Of a stretch of 64,000 nucleotides of DNA, positions 1 to 12,142 are shown piece after piece. Made by a program: the position numbers and the translations under genes. The DNA comes from Sycobia sp. Sy_11. Its lineage: Eukaryota > Arthropoda > Insecta > Hymenoptera > Epichrysomallidae. The stretch's first letter is position 1; each line of letters starts with the position of its first letter. The DNA lies in NCBI GenBank assembly GCA_018907035.1, contig JACCIC010000037.1, positions 62,001 through 126,000 of the forward strand. The letters are read 5' to 3'. Under the pieces are notes generated by a model that was not told the DNA's origin, ran no database searches, and saw only the letters and a list, made by a program, of their open reading frames with translations.

Positions 1-288
1 CCGCCAAGTCGTGGTCCATTAGAGCCCGTGGTATCTCCTTACGATAGATATGCGACCGCGAGGCCTGGCGCTTATGCGGATACTCCGGCACTTAGGCAGC
101 TCTCAGAATATGCTAGACCTCACGCAGCTTTTTCACCGGCAAGGCATCCTGGGCCCCAAGATGCTATGCTGCATTATATGTATGGACCTGCAGCTAGAGA
201 AAGACTTGAATTGGAGCATCTGGAACGAGAAAAACGGGAAAGAGAAATTAGAGAACTCAGGGAAAGGGAACTCAACGATCGGCTTAAG
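1..288 (+). CDS. Gug: Atrophin exon with the Arg-Glu dipeptide run (partial at the window edge)
   Basis: Open in frame 1 from the first base, so the exon may begin outside the window. It encodes 96 residues. The segment TPALRQLSEYARPHAAFSP is a conserved atrophin block. It is followed by ARERLELEHLEREKREREI and a charged helix rich in R and E, the region that gives RERE its name. The exon ends in AAG before gtatgt at 289, phase 0. Confidence 0.92.
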
Positions 289-1564
289 GTATGTTTATTA
301 TTGACTATTTGTATAAACATCTGATTATGGATAATTTTGTAAAGATCTTGATAGAAATAATGAAATAGAACAAAATACAGAAATCGTAGAATTATAAAAA
401 AATTAATTTTTATTACTACCATCATCAAAAATACAATTTAATTGTAATTTAGCAGATAGTATATGAAGTTTCTAATTGTACAATTATACTTTTTATATCT
501 ATTTGAAATACATTTCAATATTTTTATTAGCAGTTTCACAAGTTCAAATAATTAGTTCTATGACATTATTATAATTTATTTAAAAAGGTTCATTGCTTTA
601 TTAGATCTTCTTTTTTTACATGACAGCCATTCAAACATTTTGATAAAAAATTAAAAATTTATTAAATAAAAAATTTATCTTTAATGTCACAAAAATTTAA
701 TAAATACGCATTTATACGAAAATGTTAAAATTCTACTTATATTGTTTCATATAAAGGAAACTAATAAATGTTTTTATCAGTCTTATAAATTAATATAGTT
801 ATAATAAGGTTTTTTTTTTATTTTTAAAAATTCATATATTTAAAAAAGTAGTCAGACTGCTTCTATTTATAATGATCCGCTTAAAATCTAAAATACAAAA
901 TCTGAAATATAAATTAAAATTAATTTTATTAGTGTTTTATAATCTAACTGTCATAAAAACTTTTCGCATCTGTAAGCTCTGATGTTTTGAACGTCGAAAC
1001 GCTTCTTTATTTAGGGTCCCTGAAGAGGAACTTGAACAGCTCAAGTTGTTGGAGTTGACAGATGTGAAAACTTTTTGTGGCTAGGAAGCAGTCAAGTTGT
1101 CCTTTATTAACAAAATTAATTTTCATTTTTATTTCAGATTTTATTTTTCAGATTCTATGGGAATCATAAATAAGGGTAGTCTGACTGCCATTACAATTGT
1201 TTTAGTTTTTATATATAAGAAATACTTTGTTTAATTTGCTGGTATTTTCTAGACTTGCCTTTTAATATATTTTTTTTATTAAAGTATGAGAATTGATATT
1301 TTAAAATAATAACAGAAATTTGATTTCCTATTCTACTCATAACTTCAGTATGTAAAATTATATTTATAAAAACATTTGAAGTATTAGTAGCTGTTTAATT
1401 ATAGTATTATACTATGAAAGCAGAAAATATGTTATAATTTTTATGAATAATCTTATATAATGTAATGATTTATTAGTTTATACTTTTCAACAAACAAAGT
1501 CAATTTGAAAGAATTCAGAAATATTTAATTTCTTGGCTTAGGCTGAATTCTGAATGCTTATATA

Positions 1565-1599
<35 letters not shown>

Positions 1600-4500
1600 T
1601 TTATTATTTATTCTTTTTTTATTAGTTATTCTTCTCTTACATAGTAATAGTTATTGCAGAGTTACGACTTCAAAGCAAAACAAATTCAGTCATTTATTTA
1701 ATAATATCTTTAAATGATTAAACCTTGTTTAATAAGCAAATGTAGGTACAAAAATATGAAAAAAATTATAGAAGGATTAAAATATTTTTTATAAAAGATG
1801 ATATAATATATTTTATATTTAACATAAAAATTAATTGTATTTTAATGCAGATGCAAATAAAAATACACTTAAATAAATGTATCTTATATCTTATTTAAAT
1901 TTCTTTGTTTGTTTATTAATAAATTAGATTTTTTAAGAAATATTTAATCATAACTACAATAAATAACTGTAATTTTGTACTTAAATTCCAAATTATTTAA
2001 TAAAATATTTTTAAAGTTTAAATGATTTATTGAAACATAATTTTTTATTATAGTTTCAAAAGTACTCAATCAATAGCATTTTCCAAAATGTAAGTCATCA
2101 TCTATTATTCTTTTTCTAAACTAATCAATAAACCATTAATACATTAATTTTCTGGAACTGTCTAATACCTAAATAACCTGCATTTTCAATTCATAGCATT
2201 TTTATTTTGATTTTCAAGTAAAACAATATTTATCATAAGACAACTATTTTACTCAATTGATAAAATATAATGTATCAAAATAATCGTTATGTTGATTTTT
2301 TAGTTATCAAATCAATAATAATTTTGAAGGGTTTGGATATAAAATTTATATTTTAAAGAATATGTTTACTTGAAAATGTATTATCAATAGCTTGCTTATC
2401 ATGGGAAGTCATTTAAGAATAAGATTCATTACAAGAATAAGATGAAATATTATAAATAATCTTCCTAAAAAATTAACTTACAATTACATAATTTTCACTT
2501 TAATAAATTTTTTTTATTTTATCACCATACTAATAAATTATTTCCTATAAGTTCAGTATCTGCTTTCACCAATTATTCAATTTTAACAGAAAAAGGTTTC
2601 AATTAGCTATTTTTCTTAAATGAAGATAACAGATGTTAATGTATAGATAAATATTTTTGTTTGCTTTTGCAATGATCACATGGCTAATATTATGTATATA
2701 ATTGCATTTATTTTAAATAATAAGCGTTAAATTATTTTTTATATTTACTGAAAGTATGTGTACTGTTTAATAAATTTAGTGTGTTTTTGAAAAAAGTTTC
2801 ACTGATTAGTTTCGAAAAAATAAACTTTATGTACTTATACTAATTATGAACACGTAAAGAAATTCATTTTGTCAAAATACATAAAATTTAATATTTTACA
2901 TATTTTATAATAAATTTAAAACTTCTTTAAAAACTATAAATTGAAACCTTTATCTTGCGGACAGTCATTATTTTAAAGCACATAACATGTACTATATTTA
3001 GAAAAATTAATTAATTTCATTCAGTAAGGTTATAAGATATATTCATTGTTAAATACAATCACAATATCTGCCGAAATTACCATCCTTCTTTGCATTTTTC
3101 ATTCACTACATATTTAATGAATGTAGTAAAAAAAATTTAATTATCAATTTTTGACTTATTTACAGGAGGAGCTTCTCAAGGGTGCACCTCGACCAATGGC
3201 TGCACCAGTCGATCCACACTGGCTTGAAATCCACAGGAGATATGCAGCTACAGGTGGGTTAGCCCCTCCAGGTCCATCGGGTCCACCTCAAGGCTTACAT
3301 CAGTTCGGCTTGTATGCAGTGCCACCTGGCCACAGTCAACTGGATAGAGAACGTCTGGAGCGACTAGGTAAATTCTTTTGGCCATAAAGTCTTTTCTTGT
3401 TAACTGAAAGTTATGGTTTACCATTACAATGAGAGATTTCATAGAGAGCAATTTTATAATCATCAACAAACAAGAGTATGTATCTACCAGTATACAGTAA
3501 ATTAATTTTTGTAGAATTTTTATCATATTATCAGTGTTACATTTTAGATAAATTTAGATAAACTCTTTCTGTTCGCATTCAATTGGCAAAAAGTTCTAGA
3601 ATAGATGCATTAAAATATTATTTAATAATAGTGATTGAAAGCTTTTAAAAATAAGTGTTTTTTGTAATTTATAGAACAGATGCTTTCTTTATTTTCAAAA
3701 CTTAAAAGCTTATTTATTGTGGGTTATTATTTGGTATGCAATTTTTTATATATTATTAATTTACTAACATTAAATTTATATTATTCATTTTTGTATTGTG
3801 TTACATAAAATTTTTTTTTGTTTAAGTGAATTGTAGAAATGTGTAGAAAATGTAAAATTATTAGATAATTGTAGTTATCCATGTGGGTCTTGAGAGGTTA
3901 TATCACCATAAATTTTAAAGAAGTTTTTTATAAATATAATAGTTAACATATATAAATATATATCTTTATTATATTTTTAATTCAAATGTCTTCCTATCAG
4001 ATATTAATATTTTATAAGTGTTTAGCCTCTCAATTTGTAGCTTTATGTGAAATCTTTTTTTGTTCTTATGTTAAGTCTTGGTTTAAGCAGCAATTTAACT
4101 CTTCACTGCATAAAATCATTGTACAAACATTATTGAAAATTTTTCAAATTACGCTATAATATTAATATTTACCATAGATTAGAAATGTATACATAGTATA
4201 ATGTAAATAACATTACTATAATAGACATTATATCAATTTTAACTTCTAATTTGTCGACCGCAAAATTTTTACTAACGTTTTTGTTTAGTTTCGATTATGT
4301 GGATTTACTTTTCTTGCAGTATTTTAAATTAAAATAAATATAAGAAATGCTCTGGTTACATGAATTTTTATAAATGTTGAGAATGTTGCTTTTTAACGTG
4401 AAGAATGCATAAAGTATGTAAGAGCTTATTGTTGAAAGTTAAGTAATATTAGAAATATCATTGATTGTTTTTAGTTAATTTAACTTTTAAAAAAAATAGT

Positions 4501-7500
4501 TTTCAGACCATATGCAAAATTTTATAATATGATATAGTTATCATAAATTTAAGTTAATGTAAATATTGATAAAAACATAAAATTAATTTTTTTAACTTTC
4601 TATTTAAATTTCAAGAGAATAAAAAATGAAGTTTTACGTATTGAGTCTGTCATATTCCATTTTTTTTATTTTAGTTTAAACTTTTATAATCAAGTTTATT
4701 TTTGATATTACTTAATCATATGTATCACTATATAAGAACTATATAATTATAACAAATTATATAAATTAGGTAGTTTAAAATGCGACAGAGTAAACACACA
4801 CAGAAAATTAATCTTTAACTTACAAAGATTTTTTGTAATTATTCCAGTTTAAAAGTAAAAATGTTCTTAGCTTAATAATAATTATTAGCAATCCCCTAGA
4901 TTTCTAGAGGTAAAGAAGAGTCTTAGTGTAAAGAATTTGTTATCTCAAAATATGATTTCTACTGATAACCAGTGTGTACATTATATGTATAATAAGAAAT
5001 TAATTGAAAAAGGGATCTTAATATTATTTTTATAACAGTATTAATCAAATTCAGAAAAGCTTAGTTATGTTATATTATAATGTGATTCTTTGTTATTATT
5101 AGTATAAAAAAATTAATCAATTCTATTTTATTTTTTTAAAAGTTACTTACATATTATTATAATATATATTACATATAAAATAAAGTTATTTCAAGTTAAG
5201 AATAAAGAATCACGTTAAATAAGAAGAATGTTCTGAGCATCTAAAAAATAACATAGGGAAGTGGCATTTTTACTATTTTATGTTGAATGATATCTTATAT
5301 TGAAAAAAAATTTAAGTATCAGTTTTTTTTTATTTTACATATTTACGTTATAATAATTTTGCTGTAAAATTAAATTGTTGTTTAAACCGAAAATGCGTGA
5401 CTCGCATATTTTGTAGTGCATAAAATTTTTCTTGTAAATATCGTTTATTAAATAAAATAATAGTAATAAACCTATTGGAATAATGTAATATCGGTATATG
5501 ATTAATGTGTAAAAAAATTAATCCTTGATTTATATAATTAATTAAAGGAAAAGTTCAATGGAAGCTTTTAACAGAAGTACTGTATTATAGTTCTTAGTGA
5601 AGAAACTGTTTTAAAAAAAATGATGTCATTTAATGATATTCTATTGTTCTAAAAGGTTTATAACGGTTATTTTGTTTAATGAAAGGCAGTCAGAAGACTT
5701 TTATGGATTTTATGTCACTTCATAGCCGACTTAAGTAGCATTGATTTAAACGAGGATTTAATTTTTAGAGAATTTCAATACTTAAGGAGATGCCCCGTTG
5801 TTTGGTGTCGTCTTCATTGAGAGGCCCTTGTGGGATTTGTATATATTGTATTTATATATACAGATAGGAGTGTGAGAAATTAGAAAAGGAGTTATTAAAT
5901 CAAATGAAATTTTAATAGTATAAGTTATGAGAATCAGTTCTCATACACAATTTTATCATATATTTCTGTTAATAAAATTTTGGAAACCTTTGAATTTTTT
6001 ATTTGAATAGATTCTTCATAGAATGAAACGTATAATATTATTTTTATTTAAGAATATTGGTAATTTAACTTTAGAAAAATTAATCAATTTAAGGCGAAGT
6101 CTCCAATAATCAATTGAAATAATAATATAACATTTTATTTTTGTGATTTTATAATATTATCTATTAGACAATCATGCCAAATCATTTTTATTTAACACAT
6201 GCCACTTCAACTCGCATTTTCTCTAAATTACAATTCATTGTATTCAATAACTATTGGAACCTAGTGTAAGTTTAATCACTGATGGATTACAGATATATAT
6301 GCACTATAAATCCAACATTGATTGAATTTATTGGATTCATAATAACTAATTAAAATTTAGACAGTATAATATAATGAATACGTCGATTGAAAGCCGTTCA
6401 AAATTGAGAGATACACGCTAACGTTGTAGCAGTGAAGGGTTGAAGAAGCATCTTGAGAAAAAGAAACGAAATAAAAAAAATAAGAGCGAATAGAAAAGTG
6501 AAGATTGGCGTACTTCGAATGACGGAAGTGTGTTTGTGATCGAAGCGATGTCGGGTTTAGGGATAGCTGCAGGAGCGGCAGCGGGTCAAGCTTCAGGCGG
6601 CGCTGGCCATCCGCCCGGTCATCCTCATAGTCAGCTGGACGAGCGACTTGCCCTGGCTGCCGATCCGATGGTGCGTCTTCAGATGGCTGGTATCTCGCCC
6701 GAATATCACGCTCACACCCATGCGCACACGCACGCACACACCCATCTGCATCTACATCCGGGCCAGCAGCAGGCGGCGGCTCAGCAGCAGGCGGCGGCCC
6801 AGCAGCAGCAGCAACAACAACAGGAGGCGGCGGCCGCAGCAGCGGGATTTCCTCTGCCCGGTACGTCGACGCATCCTCGTCATTCGCAGCTCGCATCTCC
6901 GTGTCCTATATTACTTCATTGCGTTAATTTCCTTCAGCTGGACACGTGTTTATAGATTTGTGAAATAAGGATTGAAATATTAGCATTCAGTTTTAACGTC
7001 CTGAAGAGTCTTTGACTTGTCGAATATCTGAATTATTGTCATGAGTTTGGTCTACCAATGGCAGCGTTCAGTTACGAGCACATAAATTTATTTGGACTCG
7101 ATCAAAAAATAAATATATGTATGATAATATATGATCAACTATTTCTCAAATAGTTGATTTTTATAATTTATGACCAGTGTAATCAACTAGTATAGAGTAA
7201 TATAATACTATTAGACTAGAATAATAACGATTATTGTCTAGTAATAAAAGAGGCCTATGCCTAACGTATTTTTTATAACATTTTACAGAATAAACGAAAA
7301 CATAAATTAATGTTGCAAGTTACTAAAATGTATCTCTTTTTCAAATCTTGTCATAACAACACAGAAGACATGTCATAGAAACTACCTAAAAAGATTGAAA
7401 GGAACTAGTTTAATCAAATATTTATAAGTGTTAATTTGATCATAAACATTTTTACATTAATTAATTGCATTTCAAAAAGTAGTTTAATTATTTCTTTTTA

Positions 7501-7962
7501 TTTTAAAGGTTTATAATTTATTCAATTGCATTATTATCTCAGTTTTAAGTTGATAAATTTCAAATAAAATATTGTTTAATTTTTAATTTTTAATTTTTAT
7601 GAAGGTTTTAATAATGCTGTTAGTCTTCTTTTAGTATATTGTTGAATATTTGAATATTTTAAACAAAAAAATACAATTTTGTAAGATGCAACAGTATTAT
7701 GTTTTTATTAAAGTTACTAAACATAGTTGACTATTTGTGTGAAAAAGTTAACATAGTATTCATGCTTGAAAAGTAAATGCACTTCAGTCAGTACTTCGTA
7801 AGCAATGTTTTACAACTAATTAGTAATGCAATATTTCCAAATACATACAATTGAGTTCAAATTATGTTTAATTAAGATGAAAGTAATAATTGATATGTTG
7901 ATTGTTATATTATTTATTTCTTATACCGTCCTTTCTCTTTATTATAATTATAATCATTATTA

Positions 7963-8021
<59 letters not shown>

Positions 8022-8334
8022 TTATTTTAGATGTAAAAATGGTTTATCCTGCTTTTCAAGCGTCAATGCTGTTTTTTCCAGAGAGTAGATTTGAACAATT
8101 TTGTGTGTGCAAATAGTTTCAATCCTTCTTTCGTATATCTATATATGTGAGAATGCTGTTTTGTAAATTTATTTGCAAGAATGCAATTACGTGATATATT
8201 ACAGTATTCTTTTATTGCTCATTTTTATTCTTTTTGCTTTAATTGGTACTGCACTTCTAATTTACATGTCAACAAAATAATGTATTTTTGAATAGTCACT
8301 TTTTTTAAACAAAATATTACTAATAGCTACTAAT

Positions 8335-8395
<61 letters not shown>

Positions 8396-8939
8396 TTCAA
8401 TCGATTAGAACTAAAAAACAATGGGTTTTCGGATATATAGGTATATTTCGACCTGGTTTATGTGAAATTACCACCTTTTTCTAAATGGTTGTTGAAAGTA
8501 GAGGTTTTTAATTAAAAATTATGAGTATAAACTGTAACAAACTTTTCAAATAGATTTAAAACTTTGCCTCAAATTTTCTTGAAAACTTACAATCAAACCC
8601 CCTTTTTTAAAACAAATTTGTATTTAGATAAATTCAGATAAAATAAGGAAGTAAATATGAGTTGGTTAACATCTTTAGATTAATTTTTGGTCAGCGTGTG
8701 CAATGATATAGAATTTTTTTCCACTAGTGAATTTTACTTCTAATTAATTTCTAAAATTATCTAACCAATTCTTTTTGCTGTCATTCCTTTTATTTAGATT
8801 AAAAGTTATTTTTTAAATTTGGTTTCACGACAAGATGTACATACAATCAGCTTTAAAACTAGGCATTTAAATACATTGAAGTAGAAAATATTTTTGAAAT
8901 ATTTGAACTGGCAAGGAACGTATCAATTGTGTGGAAAAA

Positions 8940-9000
<61 letters not shown>

Positions 9001-10044
9001 CCAATTTAGAAAATAAATATGTAATCTATCTAATGTGTAAATACAAATGGATGAAAAACAACCGTAATGTGAACTAACTCTTGATTCATTTTAATCTAAA
9101 AATTTACTAAAAATTGTAGCAATATGTGCAATATAAATTTTATCAATTTTAATTAATTTAATTTATATGCTTTGCAAAATTGAAAATATGGCACTGCTTA
9201 ATAAAATGTTGCATACAAATTTTTATTAATGAAATTTTTATAAAAATATTTTTATGTGTGGAATTAATGATATTTTCTCTGTTAGTTTATAATTTTTCTT
9301 TGTTTCTAAAATATTCTAATACAATGACAAAACATTTCTATATAATAATTAATTACAGTAAGAAAACTTACGAAACTTTTTAATATAGGAATTCACTTAA
9401 ATAAAAAGTAACAAGTAAAAATAAAAATATAAAGTAAGCTTTATTAAAATTAGCTGTTTCTTTGAAAATAACAATCACTCCAAAATGTTACATATAAACT
9501 CAAGAATTATACATTAGTGATTTTATTTGTAAAAGAATTTAAGATCTACATTGTTTTTTATTTGGAAAAATATTTGTACAAGATGCCAGGCAATGATATC
9601 GACGGTATATTTATATAAGTTAGAGACTCGTCCCCTTTCGTACATTAGATTGATCTCGTTCTCAAGTATATGAATATATTTCAGTGCTTTAGTGAATTAT
9701 TTTGTCTATTCTTTTTTCTTAGTCCGCGCGCGCGCCTGTACATACACGCTTTCTTTTTGAAAATGAATATTTTTGTTTACAATATAGTTGTGCTTTAGTT
9801 AATATATCAAATAAAATAATTTTCAAAAGCAAGAGTATTGGAGCATTATATTCGCAGTGCAATGTATCTATAATAAGCAATACGGATTCTTCTAGAAGTT
9901 TATCCTTTCATAAATTTTCAATAAAAGCACACGCTCTCCGTCAAAACGGCTCATTTATACGCAATAACGAAATAGATAAAATCTTTAACCTGCTTTAACG
10001 TGAGCGCACTGTTCACATGTAAGGGGTATCGTTAGCCGTAGTTA

Positions 10045-10104
<60 letters not shown>

Positions 10105-10497
10105 TGACATGCTATATACAGTAACTCTGTTTGTAGACACACAATAAGACATTAATATAAATATATATATATATGTATGTGTATAGTATGCTGTTCGACA
10201 AAACGAAGATTCATTTTTCTTTTTTGTTTTTCTGTTTCTCCTGTTGTATGTGCAACATTTCATAGCGGCCGGTGGTAATTATCCAAGGCCAGGTCTCATT
10301 GGCCGTGAACCGACGTTGGCACTGCACCCGGCAGAGCTCCTCGGCAGGCCCTACGCCGACATGGCTGCCCATCACGAGCAGTTGCAGCGCCAGCTAATGA
10401 TGGAGCGTGACCGCTTTCCACCGCACGCCTCCCTCGTCGCTCATCACGAAGAGTACATAAGGTTCGTGTAAAGCACTTTTAACCCTTCCCCCACCCA

Positions 10498-10547
<50 letters not shown>

Positions 10548-11791
10548 TTCAACGTATTTCATATGAATGTGCAAAAATAAATTCGGATTGTTAAAGGAGA
10601 TAGATAGATTGGCAGATAGAGAGATAGATATATAGGGAGGCGATCAATTTTTAAATAGTTTTCTTTAGAAATTTGCAATTGAATCATTGGAAATTTAACG
10701 GAGAACGTTTTTATTCTGTAAAATAAGAAATACGGTGTTGATTTCCATTGCTCTATTTGATTAATATTATTTTGTTTTATCCGAAAATCGTTACTGTATA
10801 TCAACTACATGATTATTAGTATATATGTGTACAAAATTAACATATTTATTTTTTATTATAAAAGAATCAGCTAATATGTAATTTGCTAAAAATTGTCGAA
10901 TAAATTTTATAACAATCTAAATCAATATACATGCTTTAAAAGTTTATTTCATACCATTAGCATAATTAAACATAATTTAATTGAAATTTCAATCATAAAT
11001 TTTTGTCATCTGTTAACATAGTTTTTGAATAGTTTTACATTATAATAAAGAATATTAATTAAAACAATACATTCATATTTATAAGTGGTTTTAATATTTT
11101 AATTATCGAATATTTGCAATCATGAAATAAATATAATATTATATCGTATAAATGTGTTTTAAATTATATCGAATAAAATCATAACTTTTGTCATTTAATG
11201 ACAGTTTTTGACCTCTTACTGTAAAATTCAATCTAAAAACTAATGTGTTTAATTTTTTCTTCGCGAAACTCATCTTCTTCGCTTTGATTTAGAGTAAATT
11301 GTTGTAGTTGGCAAATAATCAACTTTATTACGCGTTGTAATGTATAAACATAAAAAAAATAGTTCAGTGTTTCTGCCGTTGTTTGAATTACAAAACTTTT
11401 GTGAATTTAGTAATCAATTTAATTGTTACTATACAGCTGTGTTAGATAACTCATTATTAAAATTAAATAAAAAAACTAAACATTTTTGCAATAATCAAAT
11501 AATTTGGATGAAAGAATTTTTATTATCTGTTACATTATCGACATCTATTGGTTTTTATTTTTATTTACTATAATTATATGAAAATTTTAAAATTCATATG
11601 CTTAAGCAAGTTCTTCTATTTTATTAATACGGGAATTTATATTTATGTACGTGTGAATTTTAGTATATATAATATGAGTATTTGCTGTTGGACATTGTAA
11701 CTTAAAAATTACCGTGTTTTTTAGACAACAACGCGAGCGCGAGCTCAAAGTTCGTGCAATGGAAGAAGCCACACGTGGATCACGCCCTTAA
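1..11791 (+). CDS. Gug: Atrophin (Grunge/RERE-like) transcriptional corepressor, C-terminal five exons
   Basis: Atrophins are nuclear corepressors that link nuclear receptors and other transcription factors to histone-modifying enzymes. The visible coding parts are 1-288, 3166-3367, 6561-6860, 10266-10461 and 11725-11791. They join without a frame break into 254 residues plus TAA, and every junction has GT and AG. Recognition rests on the RE-rich run (REREIRELRERELNDRLK), the following EELLKGAPRP...DPHWLEIHRRYA block, AADPMVRLQMAGISPEYHAH, the HPAELLGRPYADMAAHHEQL block and the short basic tail REREL. All are hallmarks of the atrophin C-terminal domain, in the order found in Drosophila Gug and vertebrate RERE. 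The N-terminal half, with the ELM2, SANT and GATA-type domains seen in RERE-type proteins, lies outside the window. Exon limits are read from splice consensus and homology, with no transcript data. Confidence 0.93.
770..1205. mobile_element. Degenerate foldback copy of the hammerhead-associated repeat
   Basis: GTAGTCAGACTGCTTCTATT at about 848 is mirrored near 1176-1190 by AAGGGTAGTCTGACTGCC. A TTTTTATCAGTCTTATAA end is visible near 775. The centre, 1015-1060, carries GTCCCTGAAGAGGAACTTGA and related bases. The whole lies in the first visible Atrophin intron. Confidence 0.65.
1015..1060 (+). other. Hammerhead-ribozyme-core-like motif, copy A (degenerate)
   Basis: CCTGAAGAGG is followed by AACTTGAACAG and CTCAAGTTG. 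CTGAAGA fits the CUGANGA box and AGAGGAAC could start helix II. The GAAA box has decayed to CAAG. Recognised by alignment to copies at 20763, 26163 and 52095. Confidence 0.4.
3166..3367 (+). CDS. Gug: Atrophin exon encoding the PHWLEIHRRYA block
   Basis: Encodes EELLKGAPRPMAAPVDPHW, then LEIHRRYAATGG, a Gly/Pro-rich linker and LDRERLERLG. The DPHWLEI...RRYA segment is highly conserved in atrophins. The acceptor precedes 3166 and the donor gtaaat starts at 3368. The exon leaves phase 1, which the exon at 6561 satisfies by completing a glycine codon. Confidence 0.92.
3368..6560 (+). other. Atrophin intron, AT-rich, no recognisable element
   Basis: About 3.2 kb of AT-rich intron. I see no transposon protein, RNA gene or long tandem repeat in it. 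The last 150 bases are more complex, and the short open frames there are antisense to the next exon. Confidence 0.7.
6561..6860 (+). CDS. Gug: Atrophin exon with His-Thr and Gln/Ala repeat tracts
   Basis: Encodes IAAGAAAGQASGG, HSQLDERLALAADPMVRLQM, AGISPEYHAH, then alternating HAHTHAHTHAHTHLHLHP and a Gln/Ala tract of mixed CAG/CAA and GCG/GCC codons, ending GFPLP. The start after tttag at 6560 supplies GG to complete the split Gly codon from 3367. The donor gtacgt is at 6861 and the exit is phase 1. AADPMVRLQMAGISPE is strongly conserved in the family. The Gln/Ala tract lies where low-complexity repeats are common in atrophins and is a likely length-polymorphic site. Confidence 0.92.
6861..10265 (+). 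other. Atrophin intron with several microsatellites
   Basis: Holds a (TTA)n tract at about 7970-8021, (TA)n tracts at about 8340-8391, 8943-8996 and 10051-10103, and a more complex stretch at 9590-10040 containing a short CG-alternating run near 9725. No element or RNA gene is recognised. Confidence 0.7.
10266..10461 (+). CDS. Gug: Atrophin exon encoding the HPAELLGRPYADM block
   Basis: After the acceptor at 10264-10265 the exon encodes AAGGNYPRPGLIGREPTLAL, HPAELLGRPYADMAAHHEQL and MMERDRFPPHASLVAHHEEY, ending in the split codon of IR. Codon use is GC-rich against an AT-rich intron, which makes the limits clear. The donor gttcgt starts at 10462, and phase 2 matches the final exon. Confidence 0.92.
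10462..11724 (+). other. Last Atrophin intron
   Basis: Contains a (TA)n tract at about 10502-10546 and a short degenerate GATA-type run near 10600. The rest is plain AT-rich sequence. The acceptor is ttttttag ending at 11724. Confidence 0.7.
11725..11791 (+). CDS. Gug: Atrophin terminal coding exon
   Basis: Encodes R-QQRERELKVRAMEEATRG-SRP followed by TAA at 11789-11791. The acceptor ttttttag ends at 11724 and the first base completes the Arg codon opened at 10460. A short basic and acidic tail of this kind is how atrophins end. Confidence 0.88.
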
Positions 11792-12008
11792 AGAAACGAA
11801 AGCCGATAAGCGCTGAAACAACCATCTTGTTGATTTTACGTAGTGCTGTCGAGACGAAGACTAAAATACATAGCAAAATCAGGATAAAAGAAAATGATTA
11901 TATAAACGGCAAAGGAATCGTTTAAGTTCATTTGTTTTATTCTGCGAGACTCGTGAATCTATTGTGTTTTAGGTATTACGCATATAGTAAATCTTAAGAG
12001 AAATGAGA

Positions 12009-12060
<52 letters not shown>

Positions 12061-12087
12061 GAGCGAGAGAGAGGGTGAGCGAGAGAG

Positions 12088-12142
<55 letters not shown>

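Larger units (their letters stand above)
289..3165 (+). other. Atrophin intron with a foldback repeat and a (TTA)n tract
   Basis: AT-rich intron with no coding signal. It carries a (TTA)n microsatellite at about 1566-1600 and a degenerate dispersed foldback repeat at about 770-1205, described separately. The acceptor is tttacag at 3159-3165. Confidence 0.8.

Noticed and set aside
6357..6896. 179-codon minus-strand open frame across the Atrophin exon
   Set aside because: It is antisense to the GC-rich repeat-coding exon, and its Pro/Ala-rich peptide mirrors that composition.
7826..8116. 96-codon open frame with a long Tyr run
   Set aside because: It is produced by the (TTA)n microsatellite inside an intron.
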